Below, piece by piece: positions 1 to 6,991 of a DNA stretch of 64,000 nt; positions within the stretch are counted from its first letter, which is position 1; each line of letters starts with the position of its first letter. The notes beneath the pieces are model-generated. The model worked only from the letters and a program-made list of their open reading frames with translations. It ran no database searches and was not told where the DNA came from. Source of the stretch: Acetivibrio thermocellus ATCC 27405 (GTDB lineage Bacteria; Bacillota; Clostridia; Acetivibrionales; Acetivibrionaceae). Location of the stretch: the NCBI RefSeq assembly GCF_000015865.1, contig NC_009012.1, positions 930,001 through 994,000 of the forward strand, written 5' to 3'. Made by a program: the position numbers and the translations under genes.

Positions 1-2
1 TT

Positions 3-347
3 TTACTCCAATTTTGTTTTAACTTTTGCTGATTTACCAACTCTCTCACGCAGATAATAAAGCTTCGCTCTTCTGACTTTACCTTTTCTGATAACTTCAA
101 TACCAGCAACTCTTGGTGAATGAACAGGGAAAATTCTTTCCACTCCAACTCCGTAGGATATTTTCCTTACGGTAAATGTTTCACTTATTCCGGAGCCTTT
201 TTTGGCAATTACAGTACCTTCAAAAGCCTGAATTCTTTCCCTGTTACCTTCTTTAACTTTTACGTTAACTCTTACATAATCTCCAATTGAAAAATCAGGT
301 ACGTCTTTCTTAAGCTGCTCCTGTTCAATAGCTTTTATTATGTCCAT
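3..347 (-). CDS. rplS: 50S ribosomal protein L19
   Basis: Ribosomal protein L19 of the large subunit, which lies at the 30S-50S interface. The 114-residue product has the usual L19 length and pattern: an N-terminal helix with [12 protein letters not shown], a central [11 protein letters not shown] strand, [11 protein letters not shown], and a basic C-terminus with [13 protein letters not shown]. The start is the ATG at 347, because AGGAGG lies a few bases upstream. An extension to 416 would add 23 residues not found in the family. It is the last gene of the ylxM-ffh-rpsP-khpA-rimM-trmD-rplS order, about 150 bp downstream of trmD. The stop codon lies at the window edge, so any terminator is outside. 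Confidence 0.97.
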   Translation of the reverse strand: MDIIKAIEQEQLKKDVPDFSIGDYVRVNVKVKEGNRERIQAFEGTVIAKKGSGISETFTVRKISYGVGVERIFPVHSPRVAGIEVIRKGKVRRAKLYYLRERVGKSAKVKTKLE

Positions 348-498
348 TCCTATCCTCCTCCCTCGCAGACGTTCTTGTATAAAACAGCGGACCGTCCGTA
401 TTCCACAGGATGACATTATACCATAGACTTAATATATTGTAAATATTTTTTTTGCCATTTTATTTATATTTACGAAAATTTAATATTTAATTTAATGC

Positions 499-1242
499 TT
501 ACTCCGAAGTCTCTTTCAACGCTTCTTCCAGAAGTTTCTTGTCCGTCTCATCCAAAGACAGCCTGGCAAACAAATCAGGCCGTTTTAAATAGGTCCTCTT
601 TAACGACTGCTGCCTTCTCCACCTGTTTATGTTTTCATGATGTCCTGACATCAGCACGTCAGGAACTTTTCTGTTGCAAAATTCATAAGGCCTTGTGTAT
701 TGAGGATACTCCAAAAGTCCTTCATAATGGGACTCTTGAGAGTAGGATTCCTCACTGGACAAAACTCCCGGAATAAGCCTGCTGACAGAGTCTATAAGTA
801 CCATGGCCGGAAGCTCCCCGCCTGTCAGCACATAATCTCCTATGGAAATCTCATCGTCCACTATTTCTTCTATAATCCGCTCATCAACACCTTCATAGTG
901 ACCACAGAGCAAAATCAAATGGTTCTCCTTTGAAAGCTCTTTGACAATTTGCTGATTTAGCACTCTTCCCTGCGGGCTTAGGTAAATAACCCTTGGCTTG
1001 TAGGAAAGCTTTTCTGCAATGGATAAATAAGCGTCATAAATCGGCTGGGCCATCATCACCATGCCACCCCCGCCGCCATAAGGATAGTCATCCACTTTCC
1101 TGTGCTTGTTCGTAGAAAAATCTCTTATATTTATAGTGTTAATTTGTATTATATTGTTTTTCCGGGCTCTGCCTATAATGCTTTCGCCAAGCACGGCATC
1201 AAAAACCTCGGGAAAAAGTGTCAACACATCAAACCTCATCAT
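499..1242 (-). CDS. trmD: tRNA (guanine-N1-)-methyltransferase TrmD
   Basis: TrmD methylates G37 of tRNAs that read CNN codons, using S-adenosylmethionine; m1G37 prevents +1 frameshifting. The protein (about 247 aa) starts MRFDVLTLFPEVF and carries the trefoil-knot SAM site: LCGHYEGVDER followed by IGDYVLTGGELPA. Length and motifs are typical of the SPOUT family. Two consecutive ATGs (1242 and 1239) follow AAGGA. The upstream TTG at 1245 is less likely. The start overlaps the end of rimM by 14 bases, so translation is probably coupled. Confidence 0.96.
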   Translation of the reverse strand: MMRFDVLTLFPEVFDAVLGESIIGRARKNNIIQINTINIRDFSTNKHRKVDDYPYGGGGGMVMMAQPIYDAYLSIAEKLSYKPRVIYLSPQGRVLNQQIVKELSKENHLILLCGHYEGVDERIIEEIVDDEISIGDYVLTGGELPAMVLIDSVSRLIPGVLSSEESYSQESHYEGLLEYPQYTRPYEFCNRKVPDVLMSGHHENINRWRRQQSLKRTYLKRPDLFARLSLDETDKKLLEEALKETSE

Positions 1243-1753
1243 CAATCAATCCTTGAGGCAAATCTACCACCATTTTATTGTCTTCAAAACAAACTTTCTT
1301 TACCACAGACTTTAGTGCAGGTATTAAAATTTCCTTATTATTATCACTTTTTACCACATACACATCATTGCTTCCGGTACTCAGCACATCGGTAAGTACC
1401 CCTAATTTCTTTTCTTCTGTGTCAAACACATTCATACCAATGAGGTCACAAATAAAAAATGTGTCCTTTGGAAGCTTTACAGCATCTTTTCTGTCAATAA
1501 TTACAAAATGTTCTTTAAGTTTTTCGGCAGCATTCATATCATCTATTCCACTGAACTTTAAAATTACAAAGTTCTTGTGATGTTTTACAGATACAATATC
1601 AAATTTTGGCATTTCATTGGATATTTCTTTGGACACATAGGCCCACTTAAGTTTGTTAAATCTACGGGGATTGTCAGTAAGCGGAATAGCTTTGACCTCT
1701 CCCTTTATACCATGAGTATTTACTATTTTTCCTACTTGCAAATATTGTATCAC
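1229..1753 (-). CDS. rimM: 16S rRNA processing / ribosome maturation factor RimM
   Basis: RimM binds protein S19 and helps mature the head of the 30S subunit. The 174-residue protein has the N-terminal barrel signature VGKIVNTHGIKGEVKA and a C-terminal PRC-barrel (LIGMNVFDTEEKKLGVLTDVLSTGSNDVYVV). The start appears to be GTG at 1753, preceded by a weak GGTGGTG. There is no in-frame ATG near the conserved N-terminus. A hairpin separates it from khpA upstream, and it overlaps trmD downstream. Confidence 0.95.
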   Translation of the reverse strand: MIQYLQVGKIVNTHGIKGEVKAIPLTDNPRRFNKLKWAYVSKEISNEMPKFDIVSVKHHKNFVILKFSGIDDMNAAEKLKEHFVIIDRKDAVKLPKDTFFICDLIGMNVFDTEEKKLGVLTDVLSTGSNDVYVVKSDNNKEILIPALKSVVKKVCFEDNKMVVDLPQGLIDDEV

Positions 1754-1830
1754 CGGTCTTACACCACCATCTAAATCTCTTAATCCAGCTGGATTTTACC
1801 AAAAGCTTGGCCATCAACTCCAACAAGCTA

Positions 1831-1870
1831 AAAAATGTGGACAAGAGACTGACCCCTGCCCACATTTTTT
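1831..1870 (-). terminator. Intra-operon hairpin between khpA and rimM
   Basis: Arms AAAAATGTGG (1831-1840) and its complement (1860-1869) enclose about 19 bases. The hairpin starts directly after the khpA stop codon. On the minus strand the second arm ends in a run of T, as in a Rho-independent terminator. Because rimM-trmD-rplS follow, this is probably a partial terminator that lowers expression of the distal genes. That role is inferred. Confidence 0.6.
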
Positions 1871-2100
1871 TACTGTAATATTTCCACAGATACTCTCTTG
1901 TTTTCCTTTACTGCTGCCGCCTTCATCACTGTCCTGATTGCCTTCGCTATTCTTCCTTGTTTTCCAATTACCTTGCCCATATCATCTTTTGATACCTTTA
2001 ATTCAAGGATAACGGATTTTTCTCCTTCAACCTCATTTACATAAACATCTTCCGGGCAGTCTACCAATGCTCTGGCAATCGTCTCGAGAAGTTCTTTCAT
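1870..2100 (-). CDS. khpA: KH-domain RNA-binding protein KhpA
   Basis: A 76-residue single KH-domain protein of the KhpA (YlqC) family. In other Firmicutes it works with KhpB as an RNA chaperone that influences cell division and elongation. The type II KH fold shows the signature GKVIGKQGRIAKAIRTV (GxxG loop = GKQG), followed by a strand with VSVEIL. The start is ATG at 2100 behind GGGAGG. An upstream in-frame extension to 2136 lacks family similarity. It sits between rpsP and rimM, the usual position. Confidence 0.93.
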   Translation of the reverse strand: MKELLETIARALVDCPEDVYVNEVEGEKSVILELKVSKDDMGKVIGKQGRIAKAIRTVMKAAAVKENKRVSVEILQ

Positions 2101-2173
2101 TATATATACCTCCCGTATTTTTACCTTTAATGTCACTGTTAATTCAAATTTAAGTATATCTGTTGTTATAATT

Positions 2174-2419
2174 TTAGGATATTACTCCAACTTTCTTTAG
2201 CAAAGCTCTTACGGTATCTGTAGGCTGTGCACCGTTTTTAAGCCACTTTTGAGCCTTTTCTGTATCAATTTTAATCTCGCTCGGCTCTGTAAGAGGATTG
2301 TAAGTTCCTATTTCCTCTATAAACCTGCCGTCGCGAGGATATCTCGAGTCAGCAACAACAACTCTATAGAAAGGCCTCTTCTTTGCTCCCATCCTTTTTA
2401 ACCTTATCTTAACTGCCAT
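2174..2419 (-). CDS. rpsP: 30S ribosomal protein S16
   Basis: S16, an assembly protein of the 30S body. The 81-residue product begins [26 protein letters not shown] and continues [13 protein letters not shown], the highly conserved S16 N-terminus. The length matches short Firmicutes S16. The ATG at 2419 follows a GGAGGTG-like site. It is flanked by ffh upstream and khpA downstream in the standard order. Confidence 0.97.
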   Translation of the reverse strand: MAVKIRLKRMGAKKRPFYRVVVADSRYPRDGRFIEEIGTYNPLTEPSEIKIDTEKAQKWLKNGAQPTDTVRALLKKVGVIS

Positions 2420-2458
2420 TTTTTCACCTCCCGCAACTATAATTAGAACTATTTTTTA

Positions 2459-3799
2459 TTAAAACGGCATTCGGAATTTTTTCAATCCCTTTTTACCGCG
2501 TTTACCCATTTCAGTCATCATTTTCATCATCTTCTTCATTTCTTCAAACTCTTTTAGAAGCTTGTTTACCTCCTGAACGGTGGTACCGCTTCCTGCAGCA
2601 ATTCTTTTTCTCCTGCTGCCGTTTATTATTGAAGGATTGTTCCTTTCTTCCTTTGTCATGGATTTTATAATAGCCTCGACACGGGCCATTTTCTTCTCAT
2701 CCAGTTCTATATCTTTCATGACATTTGCATTGAACCCCGGAATCATTGCCAACAGTTGATTCAAAGGTCCCATCTTTTTAATCTGCTGCATCTGTTCTAA
2801 AAAGTCCTCCAGCGTAAACTGCTGGGTGCGCATTTTCTTTTCAAGCTCCAATGCCTTTTTCTCATCAAAGGCTTCCTGGGCTTTTTCAATGAGACTTAAA
2901 ACGTCTCCCATGCCAAGAATTCTTGATGCCATTCTGTCAGGGAAAAACGGCTCAATATCATTTAATTTTTCGCCCATACCTATAAACTTGATGGGCTTTC
3001 CTGTAACAGCTTTGACAGAAAGCGCCGCTCCTCCACGGGTATCGCCGTCAAGCTTGGTAAGTATGATACCGTCAACACCCAATTTTTCGTTAAAGCTTTC
3101 TGCAACATTTACGGCATCCTGACCGGTCATTGAGTCTACCACAAGCAGAATCTCCTGTGGCCTGACGGCTTCTTTTATGTTCTGAAGCTCTTCCATAAGC
3201 TCTTCATTAATATGGAGTCGACCGGCCGTATCTATTATAACAAGATCATACTGTCTTGATTTCGCATATTCAACAGCCGCTTTGGCTATGTCAACGGGAT
3301 TGGTCTTGTCTCCCATCGAAAATACTTCAATCCCCAGTTGTGAACCAACCACCTGCAGCTGCTTTATAGCAGCCGGCCTGTATACGTCGCAGGCAACCAA
3401 AAGAGGCTTTTTGCCCTGCTTTCTCAAAAGGTTTGCCAGTTTTCCCGACGTGGTGGTCTTACCGGAACCTTGAAGTCCTACCATCATATATATCGTAGGT
3501 GGTTTTGATGAAAATGTTACCTTGCTGTTTGCAGAACCCATGAGGTTGATAAGCTCTTCATGGACAATTTTTATAACCTGCTGTCCGGGCGTAAGGCTTT
3601 CCAAAACTTCCTGCCCCACGGCTCTTTCGGACACTTTTCCAATAAAGTCCTTGACAACTTTAAAGTTAACGTCCGCCTCCAAAAGCGCAAGCTTTATCTC
3701 GCGCATCATTTCTTTTACGTCTTTTTCAGTAACTCTTCCTTTGCCTCTGAGCTTCTTCATTGCCTCCTGAAGCTTGCCTGACAATCCTTCAAACAACAT
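2459..3799 (-). CDS. ffh: Signal recognition particle protein Ffh (SRP54)
   Basis: GTPase and signal-sequence-binding subunit of the SRP, which with 4.5S RNA delivers nascent membrane proteins to FtsY. The roughly 446-residue protein has an N-terminal helical bundle, then the NG domain with GLQGSGKTTTSGKLA (P-loop), DTAGRLHINEELM and TKLDGDTRGGAAL, and a methionine-rich C-terminal M domain (repeated MKKMMKMM) ending KKFRMPF. Start chosen at ATG 3799 (MLFEGLSGKL), which matches the family. GTG at 3814 overlaps the ribosome binding site. The gene follows ylxM by about 40 bp. Confidence 0.97.
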   Translation of the reverse strand: MLFEGLSGKLQEAMKKLRGKGRVTEKDVKEMMREIKLALLEADVNFKVVKDFIGKVSERAVGQEVLESLTPGQQVIKIVHEELINLMGSANSKVTFSSKPPTIYMMVGLQGSGKTTTSGKLANLLRKQGKKPLLVACDVYRPAAIKQLQVVGSQLGIEVFSMGDKTNPVDIAKAAVEYAKSRQYDLVIIDTAGRLHINEELMEELQNIKEAVRPQEILLVVDSMTGQDAVNVAESFNEKLGVDGIILTKLDGDTRGGAALSVKAVTGKPIKFIGMGEKLNDIEPFFPDRMASRILGMGDVLSLIEKAQEAFDEKKALELEKKMRTQQFTLEDFLEQMQQIKKMGPLNQLLAMIPGFNANVMKDIELDEKKMARVEAIIKSMTKEERNNPSIINGSRRKRIAAGSGTTVQEVNKLLKEFEEMKKMMKMMTEMGKRGKKGLKKFRMPF

Positions 3800-3840
3800 A
3801 ATACTATGTGACACCTCAATTCCATAAGGATATCGAATAC

Positions 3841-4194
3841 TCAGCTTTCCACAATTTCCTCTATTCTCTCTTCAACTCTCTTTAAAATTTTCGCATCTTC
3901 AACACTCATGCTGCTAATATCAATACTTTTTATATCCTTTAGTATTTCCAATGCTCTGTTTTTCTGCTGCAAAAATTTATGCACAAGTCCGAGTTTTTCT
4001 TCCATACGGTCCAGCATAGCTCTACCGCGCTTTATATTGTCATAAACACCCTGCCTGCTTATATTAAGGTGCTCTGCAATCTCACCCAAAGAATAATCAT
4101 TATTCAAATAAAGATCCAATATTTCAAACTGCCTTTTTGTAAGCAGCTGTCCGTAAAAGTCCAGCAAAAGCGCAGCTTCATACACCTTATCCAT
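3841..4194 (-). CDS. ylxM: YlxM-family helix-turn-helix protein (SRP-associated)
   Basis: A 117-residue member of the YlxM/p13 family, encoded just ahead of ffh in Firmicutes; in streptococci and mycoplasmas it is thought to modulate SRP function. An N-terminal HTH shows DYSLGEIAEHLNISRQGVYDNIKRG, resembling a sigma-70 region 4 fold, and the C-terminus is helical and charged. The start is ATG at 4194 behind AGGTGA. The longer reading to 4230 begins upstream of this site. It is the first gene of the translation operon. Confidence 0.9.
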   Translation of the reverse strand: MDKVYEAALLLDFYGQLLTKRQFEILDLYLNNDYSLGEIAEHLNISRQGVYDNIKRGRAMLDRMEEKLGLVHKFLQQKNRALEILKDIKSIDISSMSVEDAKILKRVEERIEEIVES

Positions 4195-4292
4195 ATGTTC
4201 ACCTGTAAAGTAAAAATACTTTACACACAATTTTAAGCTATATTTTGCAATTAGTCAAGCTTTTTTAAAAAAATAATAATCTGTAAAAGAAA

Positions 4293-4324
4293 AAAGTACC
4301 CTTTTTCATTGAAAAGAGTACTTT
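4293..4324 (-). terminator. Rho-independent terminator downstream of the yneA-like gene
   Basis: Arms AAAGTACCCTTTT (4293-4305) and AAAAGAGTACTTT (4312-4324) pair with one mismatch. The minus-strand reading runs into a T tract. It would end the LysM gene transcript before ylxM. A second long inverted repeat lies closer to the gene, at 4335-4389. Confidence 0.65.
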
Positions 4325-4334
4325 AAAGCAATAT

Positions 4335-4389
4335 CCGGCTTTAAAACAACATCAAGCTTAAAAAATATTAAACCCACTTTTAAAGCCGG
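4335..4389. repeat. Inverted repeat with 12-bp perfect arms
   Basis: CCGGCTTTAAAA at 4335-4346 is complementary to 4378-4389, enclosing 31 bases. It lies directly downstream of the LysM-protein stop codon and lacks a clear T tract. It may be an mRNA 3' stabilising structure or an accessory terminator. Confidence 0.55.
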
Positions 4390-4420
4390 TAACATTTTAT
4401 ATCAAAACCACTTGTCAAAA

Positions 4421-4708
4421 CTACTCGACAATCACCTTAAGTTCCATTCCTTCAATTATCTCACAGTCTTCAAGATTGTTTAAAATCATAATATCATATA
4501 TGTATTTTCTGATATCCCCGCGCTTATTGTAGTTTTCGGCTATGCTCCACAGGGTATCCCCTCTTTTTACCGTAATCGCCTCATATGAAGGCTCCCGGTA
4601 TCCATAGATACTCGTGGCTCGGCTTATAACAGCCGTCAAACCCATCAGCACAAAAAGAACAAATACAAAAAATCTTCTTTTATTCTTTAAAACATATTTC
4701 TTTTTCAT
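4421..4708 (-). CDS. yneA: LysM-domain membrane protein, YneA-like SOS division inhibitor
   Basis: A 95-residue protein with a basic N-terminus, one transmembrane or signal segment at about residues 12-30, and a C-terminal LysM domain at about 43-93 (ITVKRGDTLWSIAENYNKRGDIRKYIYDIMILNNL) that binds peptidoglycan. Size, architecture and divergent orientation to lexA match YneA of Bacillus, which delays septation during DNA damage. The three LexA boxes between it and lexA support the same role here; one lies 15 bp upstream of the start. The sequence itself is not diagnostic beyond LysM, so the symbol is given by context. Confidence 0.8.
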   Translation of the reverse strand: MKKKYVLKNKRRFFVFVLFVLMGLTAVISRATSIYGYREPSYEAITVKRGDTLWSIAENYNKRGDIRKYIYDIMILNNLEDCEIIEGMELKVIVE

Positions 4709-4722
4709 AAAAAATCCCTCAC

Positions 4723-4736
4723 CGAACTAATGTTCT
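4723..4736. promoter_or_regulatory. LexA (SOS) box 1
   Basis: CGAACTAATGTTCT matches the Gram-positive SOS consensus CGAAC-N4-GTTCG except for the last base. It is close upstream of the yneA-like start, where bound LexA would block its transcription. Confidence 0.8.
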
Positions 4737-4752
4737 ATACCGATATTATAAA

Positions 4753-4766
4753 CGAACACACGTTCT
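4753..4766. promoter_or_regulatory. LexA (SOS) box 2
   Basis: CGAACACACGTTCT matches CGAAC-N4-GTTCG except for the last base. It is the middle of three boxes, spaced 30 bp from box 1. Confidence 0.8.
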
Positions 4767-4793
4767 TGTGTCAATATAAATTAAAAAAAATAT

Positions 4794-4807
4794 CGAACAT
4801 TAGTTTG
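4794..4807. promoter_or_regulatory. LexA (SOS) box 3
   Basis: CGAACATTAGTTTG matches CGAAC-N4-GTTYG. It lies about 100 bp upstream of the lexA start and 41 bp from box 2, placed for lexA autoregulation. Confidence 0.82.
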
Positions 4808-4907
4808 ATTTGTTCCAAGATTAATGATATAATACTGTCAAGCAAGTATTAACATTATTAGCATGAGGTTTTACCAGCAGCATAAAAATGTATCCGAGGT
4901 GAAAAGA

Positions 4908-5549
4908 ATGCAAAATAAAATAAACGAAAAGCAGCAAAAAATCCTTGATTTTTTGAACGAACAGATAGAAAAGAACGGATATCCACCTTCTGTTCGAGAA
5001 ATATGCAATGCCGTTGGTTTCAAATCCACGTCCACCGTGCACAGCTATCTGGAGAAATTGAGAAAACAAGGACTTATCCAAAAAGACCCTTCAAAGCCGA
5101 GAGCCCTTAAAGTTATTAATAATAAAAAGAATTCCAAAACAGATGAACCTAAGAACATATATTCCGGAAAGGAGCTTGTTGAAGTCCCCATTATTGGAAA
5201 GGTAACTGCGGGTCAGCCCATACTTGCAGTTGAAAATATTGAAGATACTTTTCCGCTCCCTTTGGATTTTGTCCAAAATTCAACGGTTTTCATGCTCCGC
5301 GTCCAGGGTGACAGCATGATAGAAGCAGGTATTTTTGATAATGACTATATTGTTGTAAAACAGCAGTCGACGGCAAACAACGGTGACATAGTCGTAGCAC
5401 TTATCGATGATGAGGCCACGGTTAAAACCTTTTACAAGGAAAAGGGGTTCATCAGGCTGCAGCCGGCAAACAAATTCTACGACCCTATTATAGTAAGAGA
5501 CAATTTGTCCATTTTAGGAAAAGTCATTGGGGTTTTCAGGAAAATGTAA
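4908..5549 (+). CDS. lexA: LexA repressor (SOS response)
   Basis: Transcriptional repressor of the SOS regulon that self-cleaves when activated by RecA. The 213-residue protein has an N-terminal winged HTH ([29 protein letters not shown]) and a C-terminal S24 peptidase domain. The cleavage site is the Ala-Gly in VTAGQP, the catalytic Ser is in GDSMIEAGI, and the general-base Lys is in ATVKTFY. The start is ATG at 4908 after GAGGTGAAAAGA. The open frame extends to 4863, but that part has no family match. It is divergent from the yneA-like gene and shares the LexA boxes. Confidence 0.97.
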   Translation: MQNKINEKQQKILDFLNEQIEKNGYPPSVREICNAVGFKSTSTVHSYLEKLRKQGLIQKDPSKPRALKVINNKKNSKTDEPKNIYSGKELVEVPIIGKVTAGQPILAVENIEDTFPLPLDFVQNSTVFMLRVQGDSMIEAGIFDNDYIVVKQQSTANNGDIVVALIDDEATVKTFYKEKGFIRLQPANKFYDPIIVRDNLSILGKVIGVFRKM

Positions 5550-5603
5550 AAGAGTTATTAAAAGATTCGCTGCGAAATTCAACAGGAAAGTTCAATATAA
5601 AGA

Positions 5604-5640
5604 CAAAAGCTCCCTTAAGCGCAATGCTTTGGAGCTTTTG
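5604..5640. terminator. Bidirectional terminator between lexA and hfq
   Basis: CAAAAGCTCC (5604-5613) and GGAGCTTTTG (5631-5640) form a 10-bp perfect stem whose A/T-rich base provides a T run on both strands. It separates the convergent lexA (plus) and hfq (minus). Confidence 0.75.
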
Positions 5641-5677
5641 CCTATTTATTATCATTTATTGTATAGTTGTTAACACC

Positions 5678-5926
5678 TTATTCCGATCTGTTATTGTCGT
5701 TGAAAATCAAGCTAACAATTTTCATGGGGCTTATTGTTGAAATTGCATGTTTATAAATCAGCTGCTGCCTTCCCTCACTGTCAAGCACAACGGTAAAATT
5801 GTCAAATCCCTTTACCGTTCCTTTTAACTGGAATCCGTTGGTAAGATAAACAGTAACCGGAATATGTTCTTTTCTTACCTGGTTTAGAAAAACGTCCTGT
5901 AAATTAATATTATTTTTGCTCACCAC
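5678..5926 (-). CDS. hfq: RNA chaperone Hfq
   Basis: Sm-like hexameric RNA chaperone. The 82-residue protein has the Sm1 motif ([40 protein letters not shown]) and the Hfq-specific Sm2 motif YKHAIST. The start is probably GTG at 5926, seven bases after AGGAGG. An ATG at 5930 in another frame opens only a six-codon reading that overlaps the start. It is the last gene of the mutS-mutL-miaA-hfq block, as in many clostridia. Confidence 0.96.
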   Translation of the reverse strand: MVSKNNINLQDVFLNQVRKEHIPVTVYLTNGFQLKGTVKGFDNFTVVLDSEGRQQLIYKHAISTISPMKIVSLIFNDNNRSE

Positions 5927-6032
5927 TCATAATCCTCCTCTATTTCTCTCTTTTTTATCTTTATATAAAACATTTATTGCGTACAAATTTACCTTAAAAT
6001 TTTATTAACAAATTTATTTTGTTATTCTTATT

Positions 6033-6974
6033 CTACAAGAAAATACCAAACGTTGCAAGATAATATTTAAGATTTTTTATTATTTTCTCATCACTGTCAA
6101 ACTCATCTTTGTTTATCCAGTAAACATTTTCAATTTTCCTAAACCACGTCATCTGGCGTTTGGCATATCGCCTTGTATCTCTCTTTAAAATTTCAACTGC
6201 CTCATCAAGGCTTCTCTCTCCTCTTAAGTAAGATAATATTTCCTTGTACCCGAGCCCTTGCATGGCAATCGTACTTTTATCATATCCCATTTCAACAAGT
6301 TTCTCAACCTCTTTGACAAGTCCTTTTTCAAGCATCAAATCCACTCTTTTGTTGATTCGGTCATATAGCTTTTCTCTGTCCATTGTAATACCGATTAATA
6401 TAAAATTGTGCCTGGGAGGATTCTTTCTCGACTCCTCCTGATGAACGGAAATAGGCTTCTTTGTGTAAGTATACACTTCTATTGCCCGTATTACCCTTTT
6501 TACATTGTTCATATGTATTTTTTCCGCTGCTTTAGGGTCAATCTCTTTAAGCTTGTTGTGAAGATATTCGTTGCCTTTTTCTTTTGCTTCCTGTTCAAGT
6601 TTCTTTCTAAGCTCCCAATCACAAATAGTATCGGAAAATTCAAGATTATATATTAGTGAATTAATATAAAGTCCTGTTCCTCCGGCAACTATGGGAAGCT
6701 TGCCCTTGCTTAAAATTTCGTCAATATATTTTAAAGCAAGCTCTTTAAACCTTGCAACGCTAAACTCTTCATCCGGCGTCACTTCATCTATAAGATAGTG
6801 CTTTATACCTTCTTTTTCTTCTTCGTCGGGTTTTGCCGTACCTATGTCCATATATTTGTAAATCTGCATGGAATCCGCAGAAATTATCTCACCGTTTGCA
6901 CGCTTGGCTATCTCTATGGCAAGCTTCGTCTTTCCCGAAGCTGTCGGACCGATTATCACAAGTACGTTGTCCAC
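6033..6974 (-). CDS. miaA: tRNA dimethylallyltransferase MiaA
   Basis: Transfers the dimethylallyl group to N6 of A37 in tRNAs reading UNN codons, the step before MiaB. The 313-residue protein has the P-loop GPTASGKT, DSMQIYKYMDIGTAKP (catalytic and prenyl-donor region), VAGGTGLYI, and the C-terminal KRQMTWFRK motif. The start is most likely GTG at 6974, five bases after GGAGG; the TTG at 6986 lies ahead of that site. The gap to mutL is only 17 bp. Confidence 0.95.
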   Translation of the reverse strand: MDNVLVIIGPTASGKTKLAIEIAKRANGEIISADSMQIYKYMDIGTAKPDEEEKEGIKHYLIDEVTPDEEFSVARFKELALKYIDEILSKGKLPIVAGGTGLYINSLIYNLEFSDTICDWELRKKLEQEAKEKGNEYLHNKLKEIDPKAAEKIHMNNVKRVIRAIEVYTYTKKPISVHQEESRKNPPRHNFILIGITMDREKLYDRINKRVDLMLEKGLVKEVEKLVEMGYDKSTIAMQGLGYKEILSYLRGERSLDEAVEILKRDTRRYAKRQMTWFRKIENVYWINKDEFDSDEKIIKNLKYYLATFGIFL

Positions 6975-6991
6975 TTCATCCTCCAAACAGA

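Noticed and set aside
1674-1865. Short minus-strand frame overlapping the rimM start
   Set aside because: Starts inside the khpA-rimM hairpin and is out of frame with rimM.
5916-5930. Six-codon ATG mini-ORF overlapping the hfq start
   Set aside because: Could be a leader peptide, but its ATG is only three bases from the SD and the GTG of hfq is better spaced.
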